Of a DNA stretch of 35,718 nucleotides, positions 30,991 to 35,718 are shown piece by piece. A model generated the notes under the pieces. It did not search any database. It was not told the origin of the DNA and saw nothing but the letters and a program-made list of their open reading frames with translations. Position 1 is the stretch's first letter. The number at the start of each line of letters is the position of its first letter. Both the position numbers and the translations under genes were made by a program. The stretch is from Clostridia bacterium (GTDB lineage Bacteria; Bacillota; Clostridia; Christensenellales; CAG-138): contig JAFOQN010000064.1 in NCBI GenBank assembly GCA_017393775.1, forward strand, positions 1 to 35,718. The letters are read 5' to 3'.

Positions 30991-31976
30991 AGTCCGAACC
31001 CTCCCGAAAACGCAAGCGGCAGAAGGACCGCTTCAAAGAGTACAAGCAGCAGAATGCTCGCGCCGTACATCAGCGCATTGGTGCGCGCAACGTCCTTCCG
31101 CTCGATCGGGCGGTCATTCTCGCCGAGCGTCGGCTTCTCGACCCGTTTTCCGAAATAGCTTGCGGGTCCCGCAAGCTCGATGTGCAGCGCGCCCGCCGCA
31201 ACCGATTCGGTCTGCGCGGAGTTCGGGCTCGCGTGCTTTCTTCTGTCGCGCTTCCAAATCCGGAATGCGTTTCTGCCGTCAAGCTTCAGAAGCGGCGCAA
31301 CGGCGATCATGGCAAACGCACTCATCCTTGCCGGTATGAAATTTGCCGCGTCGTCGAGCTTTGCCGCGGCGCGTCCGAAAAAGAGATAGCGGTCGTTTTT
31401 GTAGCCGACCATCGAGTCCATCGTGTTGATCGCCTTATAGAAAAACCCGCCGACCGCGCCGAACAGGAGCATATACAGCATCGGTGCGATCACGCCGTCC
31501 GAGGCGTTTTCCGCCACGGTTTCAACCGTCGCTTTTAAGACCTGCTCTTCGGACAGATGCTCCGTGTCGCGTCCGACGAGCATGCTCACCTGCTTCCGTC
31601 CCGCTTCGATTCCGTCCGTTTCGAGCGCCTTTGTGACCTTGTTCGCCTCTTTCGCAAGACATCTTGCCGCGAAGCACTGCCAGCACATGATGCTGCTCAT
31701 CGCAAAATACGCCCACGGAGAAAGCAAATAAAGTCCGAACAGAATGCCGAAGCTCACGCCCGCGGAAAGCAACGGAACAAGGATCGCCATGATCAGACCT
31801 GCGCTGAATGCGCCGCGATCGGTTTTCGGGAACAGCTTTCGCAATGCCTTTTCGCTGAGCGAAATCAGCTTTCCGATCAGCACCACGGGATGCAAAAGCC
31901 ATGCAGGGTCGCCGATCGCGCAGTCGATCAGAAAGCCGAGAAGAACGGATAAGAGGGTCAACAGCCAAAGGGTCAT
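30987..31976 (-). CDS. cbiB: Adenosylcobinamide-phosphate synthase CbiB
   Basis: A 329-residue multi-pass membrane enzyme joining aminopropanol phosphate to adenosylcobyric acid. Marks are IDCAIGDPAWLLHPVVLIG near the N-terminus, LVGRDTEHLSEEQVLKATV and ETVAENASDGVIAPM, INTMDSMVGYKNDRY and HASPNSAQTESVAAGAL. ATG at 31976 overlaps the ATPase gene as ATGA with AAAGGGGG upstream. Confidence 0.95.
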   Translation of the reverse strand: MTLWLLTLLSVLLGFLIDCAIGDPAWLLHPVVLIGKLISLSEKALRKLFPKTDRGAFSAGLIMAILVPLLSAGVSFGILFGLYLLSPWAYFAMSSIMCWQCFAARCLAKEANKVTKALETDGIEAGRKQVSMLVGRDTEHLSEEQVLKATVETVAENASDGVIAPMLYMLLFGAVGGFFYKAINTMDSMVGYKNDRYLFFGRAAAKLDDAANFIPARMSAFAMIAVAPLLKLDGRNAFRIWKRDRRKHASPNSAQTESVAAGALHIELAGPASYFGKRVEKPTLGENDRPIERKDVARTNALMYGASILLLVLFEAVLLPLAFSGGFGL

Positions 31977-33103
31977 GATTCAGCCCCCTTTACGATTGCA
32001 TCGGCATCGGTCAAAATGCCCGCTGTCTTTGCCGCGTCGAACAGTCTTTCATTCGCAGCGTTGGTTTCGCCGAACACCGGTACAGTGCGGATCACCCTGC
32101 CGATCGAGCGTATGCGTTCCAGCGCGCGTTCTTCCGTCGCCTCGTCGATTTTCGAGAACGCCGGAACGGACAGCAGCTCTGCGGAAAGCGCCTTTGCAAC
32201 CGGATAATCGAGATCGCTTTCCGGTAAAATGCCTGCCGCAAACGGAACGCCCGCCCGCTGCAGTGCGCGATATGTTGGAATGCCGGAACCGCCGCCGCCG
32301 ATCACAAACACCTGCGGCGCACCTGAAACGGCGGAAAGCTCAAGGCTTCCGAACAGCGCGTTGAAGCTGCCGTTTTCAATGCCGTACAGCGCGGATATGT
32401 ATGCGTCTGAAAAGATGTTCTCCGGCGTATCGCAGCGGTCGATGCGATTGTGCGCCACGCACACGACGCGGTCCGAGATCTTTTCGGCAAGGTCGAGCTC
32501 GTGCAGCGAAGCGATGACCGCGACGTTGTTTTTGCGCACCATGGTTTTCAGAATATCCAAAAGCTCTAACTTATGCTTCACGTCAAGGAACGACGTCGGC
32601 TCGTCGAGCACGATGATCTCCGGCTGCTGCGCGATCGCGCGGGCAAGCAGGATCCGCTGACGCTGTCCGTCGGAGATCGCAGAAAACGGCCGGTCCGCAA
32701 AGTCGCTCGCATGCACCGTTTCGATCGCCGCATCAACGATCGCGCGGTCCTCCTTTGAAAGAATGCCGAGCCGTCCGGTATACGGGTAACGACCCGTCGC
32801 CGCGATGTCCCAACAGGTCATGAGTTCGCCCCTGATGCGTTCGGTCATCACGATCGCAAGCTTTTTTGCGACGTCGCGTTCGCGTAAGACCGCCATGTCG
32901 CGTCCGTCGAGCACGACGGTACCCGCGATCAGCCGAAGCTGTTTGATCATGCTTTTCAGGATCGTGGATTTACCGGAGCCGTTCGGACCGATCAGCGTTA
33001 AAATCTCACCGCGGCGCACACCGATTCCGATGTTTTCGATCAAGGGCTTGCCGTCGTAACCGACGGTCATCTGTTCGGTGTAGATATAATACGTCTGATT
33101 CAT
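31973..33103 (-). CDS. btuD: Corrinoid-type ABC transporter ATPase with an extra C-terminal domain
   Basis: A 376-residue protein. Residues 5-245 form a FecE/BtuD-type ATPase: Walker A IGPNGSGKST (38-47), signature ISDGQRQRI at 143-151 (Asp in place of the first Gly of LSGGQ), Walker B EIIVLDEPTS and switch ASLHELDLA. Residues 262-376 are an additional domain starting VFVIGGGGSGIPTYRALQRAG, Rossmann-like by eye and without a name I can give. The start ATG 33103 overlaps the permease stop as ATGA. The ATPase powers import of corrinoid by the permease next door; the corrinoid substrate is inferred from the operon. Confidence 0.85.
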   Translation of the reverse strand: MNQTYYIYTEQMTVGYDGKPLIENIGIGVRRGEILTLIGPNGSGKSTILKSMIKQLRLIAGTVVLDGRDMAVLRERDVAKKLAIVMTERIRGELMTCWDIAATGRYPYTGRLGILSKEDRAIVDAAIETVHASDFADRPFSAISDGQRQRILLARAIAQQPEIIVLDEPTSFLDVKHKLELLDILKTMVRKNNVAVIASLHELDLAEKISDRVVCVAHNRIDRCDTPENIFSDAYISALYGIENGSFNALFGSLELSAVSGAPQVFVIGGGGSGIPTYRALQRAGVPFAAGILPESDLDYPVAKALSAELLSVPAFSKIDEATEERALERIRSIGRVIRTVPVFGETNAANERLFDAAKTAGILTDADAIVKGAES

Positions 33104-34143
33104 CGGCCGCCCTCCTTCTGCCTTCTGAGCATGACAAGGATGACGATCGGCGCGCCGAATACCGCGGTCACCGAACTGATCGAAAGCTCGTTCGGCGCAA
33201 ACGCCGTCCGCGCGATCAAATCGCAGAAGAGGCAGAATACCGCGCCGCCCAAAAAACATGCGGGGATCATGATGATCGGTTTTGCAGTCTTGAACAGCCT
33301 TCGCATGAGATGCGGCACCGCCACGCCGACAAAGCTGATCGGTCCCGCAAACGCGGTCACGCACGCGGAAAGGACGCCGCTCAGCAAAATCAGCGCGATC
33401 CGGAACAGCCGTATATTGACGCCCATATTCTGCGCATACGTTTCGCCGAGCTGATACGCGCCGATCGGCTTGCTTAACAGGAAAGTACAGACGAGCGCAG
33501 GCAGCACGACCGCCGCAATGACGATCACGTTGTCCCACTTGATGCTTGCAAAGCTGCCCATCGCCCAGTCGTGAAGCTTCACGATGTTCGAATCGTCGGC
33601 AAACCGGATCACAAACTCCGTGATCGCCGAGCAGATATAGCCGATCATAACGCCGCAGATGATGAGCATCGACATGCGCCTGACCTTATAGGAGATCGCA
33701 AGCACGAAGCCCATCGAAAGCATCGCGCCGACGAATGAGGCGACGATCAGCGTCACCGAGCCGACGGCGATCCCGCGGCTTAAAAAGCCGATCATCGTTA
33801 CCGACAGCACAAGCTTCGCCCCGGACGAGATGCCGAGAATGAACGGACCCGCGATCGGGTTGTTGAAGAATGTCTGCAGAAGAAAACCGGACAAAGCAAG
33901 CGCGCCGCCCAAAAGAATCGCGGGAATGATGCGTACCATGCGCACGTCCATCACGATCACGCGGTGCGGACTTTCGGGATGCAAAAGCCCGTCGAACACC
34001 TCGGAAAGCGATACGGTCGTGCTGCCCGCTGCGATGTTCCAGAATGCAAAGCCACATAAAGCGACAAACAGCAGCGCAAAGCCGATCCATAGCCTTGCCT
34101 GCTGCGTATGCTGTCTGTTCTGTTCAGATCCACCGGTCCGCAT
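33100..34143 (-). CDS. btuC: FecCD/BtuC-family ABC transporter permease
   Basis: A 347-residue inner-membrane permease with about nine to ten helices. Family marks are RIIPAILLGGALALSGFLLQ, NNPIAGPFILGISSGAKL, LSSG-like loops replaced by LSKPIGAYQLGETYAQNMGV, and FAGPISFVGVAVPHLMR (coupling region). ATG at 34143 has GGAGG 9 nt upstream; the TTG at 34146 is not needed. Sequence alone cannot separate B12 from siderophore or heme transport, but the operon is corrinoid throughout. Confidence 0.88.
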   Translation of the reverse strand: MRTGGSEQNRQHTQQARLWIGFALLFVALCGFAFWNIAAGSTTVSLSEVFDGLLHPESPHRVIVMDVRMVRIIPAILLGGALALSGFLLQTFFNNPIAGPFILGISSGAKLVLSVTMIGFLSRGIAVGSVTLIVASFVGAMLSMGFVLAISYKVRRMSMLIICGVMIGYICSAITEFVIRFADDSNIVKLHDWAMGSFASIKWDNVIVIAAVVLPALVCTFLLSKPIGAYQLGETYAQNMGVNIRLFRIALILLSGVLSACVTAFAGPISFVGVAVPHLMRRLFKTAKPIIMIPACFLGGAVFCLFCDLIARTAFAPNELSISSVTAVFGAPIVILVMLRRQKEGGR

Positions 34144-34158
34144 CAAGAATGTCCTCCG

Positions 34159-35316
34159 TCAGTTGACCTTATGTAAATATACGAGCGCATCGGTCCCATC
34201 GCCCGACAGCACCCGGTAAAAGTCCGCAATGAGCTTGCCGATCCCCATCGGTTCCTGAAACAGGTTCTTGCCCGTGCACCACACGTCGCCGTTTTTGACC
34301 GCTTTAAACTCGGAAAACAGCGGGCTTTTGTCGAGCAATTCCGCGATCGAATAGATCTCGCCGTCGATCGTGCTGTTGTAAATCAGAATATCGGCGTCCT
34401 TCGCGCCGGTATAAAAGCTTTCCATCGTCATATTCACGGTGGAAAGCGCGCTGCCGTTCGAAAGATCGGAAAACGCATACGCACCGCCCGCGGTCTCGAT
34501 CATCTTCACAACGTAATCGCCGCTCTTGCGCACATTGACGCTGCCGGAGCCGGTGACATAGAAAAATGCAACGGTCTTCCCGGTTTTCGGCATGTCGCCG
34601 ATCGCTTTGACCGCTTCGACCTCCGCTTCAAACGCAGCTTCTGCTTCCGCTTCCTTCCCGAGGATCGTGCCGTAAACCTTGATCCACTCCATGCGTCCCA
34701 GCGGATCCTGTTCGTAACTGCTGCGCTCGATCAGAACCGGGATCCCGTAACCGATGAGCTTTTCGGAAATCGCGGGCGAATGATAGATCATCGTCGATTC
34801 GATCGCGAGATCGCAGTGCTCCTTTAGGATGAGCTCGAAATCCGGCGCGCTGTATTTGCCGGCAAACAGCATGTCGCCGCGTTCCATCGCATCCGCTGCG
34901 TCTTCGATCGACCAGCCGTCCGCCTTCGTACCGGAAAGCCGCACTGCGGATATGCCGTCCAGCGCGCGGAAAAAGTCCATCGCACTCGTTGCCGCAAGAT
35001 AGATCCGGTCAACCGGACGGTACAGGACCGCAATGTCATCAGGCAATCCCGCAGGCTTTCCCATGCCCTCCGGAACCAGGAGCAGTTTTCCGGTCGCGGG
35101 GATCTCGAGAAGCGTGTAGCCGTCCGTATAATGCACGATTTTAAACTCGGTCGCATAGCGCACCGGCGTCTCTCCGATCGGGGATAACGCGCTCCAGGCG
35201 GGACCTGCGGGACGGTCTGCGTCCGCCGTTTTCGCGGTACCGCAGGCAGCACAGAAAACGCAAAAAGCAGCGCACAGAATCCAAGCGCCGATCCGTTTTG
35301 CAATCCGCACGCTCAT
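34159..35316 (-). CDS. ABC transporter substrate-binding lipoprotein (corrinoid/iron-complex type)
   Basis: A 385-residue lipoprotein with signal peptide and lipobox VFCAAC (Cys25). The rest fits the TroA-like periplasmic-binding fold: DRIYLAATSAMDFFRALDG, DLAIESTMIYHS, IPVLIERSSYEQDPLGRMEW, long acidic helix, FFYVTGSGSVNVRKSGDY and DADILIYNSTID. It would deliver the ligand to the BtuC-like permease, whose gene follows 15 nt later. Corrinoid is the likely ligand from context; BtuF-type identity is not proven. ATG overlaps the upstream lipoprotein stop as ATGA. Confidence 0.82.
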   Translation of the reverse strand: MSVRIAKRIGAWILCAAFCVFCAACGTAKTADADRPAGPAWSALSPIGETPVRYATEFKIVHYTDGYTLLEIPATGKLLLVPEGMGKPAGLPDDIAVLYRPVDRIYLAATSAMDFFRALDGISAVRLSGTKADGWSIEDAADAMERGDMLFAGKYSAPDFELILKEHCDLAIESTMIYHSPAISEKLIGYGIPVLIERSSYEQDPLGRMEWIKVYGTILGKEAEAEAAFEAEVEAVKAIGDMPKTGKTVAFFYVTGSGSVNVRKSGDYVVKMIETAGGAYAFSDLSNGSALSTVNMTMESFYTGAKDADILIYNSTIDGEIYSIAELLDKSPLFSEFKAVKNGDVWCTGKNLFQEPMGIGKLIADFYRVLSGDGTDALVYLHKVN

Positions 35317-35717
35317 GACGCAGGCGAGAGCGTTTCGGCGTCGAATGTGATCGTGTATTCGATCTCGTGCGGTGTACTCATCGCCGTGGTGTCCGCAACG
35401 ACGTTGAGCGGCTCATGAATGCTTTTCACCGGCAGTACGAACATCGAGTGTCCGTCCGAGATCGCGGGCTCAAACCGCTCGCCGTTCAGAAGCATGTAGT
35501 CATACTTGTCGCTGCTCCAGATCACCAGAAGCGACGCCGTGCCGTCCTGAAAAACGGTCAGCTGCGCGGGCGACTGGATCTTCGCTTTTCCCGTGCCGCC
35601 CTCGAGCGTGACGCCGATCAAATAGGTGCCTTCCGCCGGCAGCGCCTTCTTTGCGCAGGCGGCAGTCGCAAGCAGCATCGCCAAGATCAAAAACCAAACG
35701 ATGATCCTCTTTTTCAT
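35313..35717 (-). CDS. Small lipoprotein, first visible gene of the corrinoid operon
   Basis: A 134-residue lipoprotein with signal peptide and lipobox ATAAC (Cys21). The mature part is a single beta-rich domain: GTYLIGVTLEGGTGKAKI, SPAQLTVF, LLVIWSSDKYDYMLLNG and a C-terminal TTAMSTPHEIEYTITF. I have a recollection of similar repeats in Clostridia surface proteins near metal and corrinoid transporters, but no name I can defend. Co-translation with the binding protein suggests an accessory ligand-capture role. Its promoter lies beyond the window. Confidence 0.7.
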   Translation of the reverse strand: MKKRIIVWFLILAMLLATAACAKKALPAEGTYLIGVTLEGGTGKAKIQSPAQLTVFQDGTASLLVIWSSDKYDYMLLNGERFEPAISDGHSMFVLPVKSIHEPLNVVADTTAMSTPHEIEYTITFDAETLSPAS

Positions 35718-35718
35718 A

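Noticed and set aside
19820-35717. Cobalamin riboswitch within the operon
   Set aside because: All gaps are too short except 98 nt filled by a palindromic repeat; a riboswitch, if present, is to the right of the window.

Overview
The window looks like a chromosomal segment of an anaerobic, low-to-mid GC Clostridia-type Firmicute. The evidence is AGGAGG-type ribosome binding sites almost everywhere, long runs of ATGA-overlapping genes, the oxygen-independent (cbi) cobalamin pathway, a VTC/DUF4956/Cthe_2159 module, a TnpV-like gene remnant and several Clostridia-style families. No 16S or full tRNA gene is present, so the genus cannot be named.

Region 1 (1-10695, minus strand) is one very compact operon of about 17 genes, read leftwards from a near-consensus promoter at 10667-10695. 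It runs out of the left edge. It encodes five different class I SAM methyltransferases, four divergent members of what I read as the ATC-hydrolase-like family (PF14196), one ZIP metal transporter, an HSL-type alpha/beta hydrolase, two related multi-pass membrane proteins, three related 165-168 aa membrane proteins (one broken by an in-frame TAG) and a 55-aa small protein. Two GTTAG-N6-CTAAC palindromes flank the leader, one on the start site and one against the first ribosome binding site. I know of no described pathway with this composition; it is the best candidate for a new system here.

Region 2 (10700-11480) is a junction: AT-rich DNA with a 12-bp direct repeat, a 3' half of tRNA-Asn still followed by its terminator, and a frameshifted TnpV-like gene. 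The half-tRNA looks like an attachment-site scar and suggests that region 1 is cargo of an element integrated at tRNA-Asn.

Region 3 (11480-19800) holds single genes and small operons: a Cys-type glutathione peroxidase with its own promoter; a phosphodiester glycosidase/membrane protein operon ending in an apbE remnant; a divergent OmpR-type two-component system with possible response-regulator boxes between them; a VTC polyphosphate polymerase, DUF4956 protein and Cthe_2159-type lipoprotein operon; and a 5'-truncated cupin gene.

Region 4 (19820-35717, minus strand) is a 16-gene corrinoid operon: two lipoproteins, permease and ATPase for uptake, then cbiB, cobD, cbiD, cbiL, cbiF, cbiG, cbiH, a cbiJ-cbiE-cbiT fusion, cbiA, cbiP, cbiC and a cysteine-rich small protein. 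It covers most of the path from cobalt-precorrin-2 to adenosylcobinamide phosphate. The cobaltochelatase, siroheme-side enzymes, adenosyltransferase and nucleotide-loop genes (cobU, cobS, cobT, cobC) are not in the window. The promoter and any cobalamin riboswitch would lie to the right of it.
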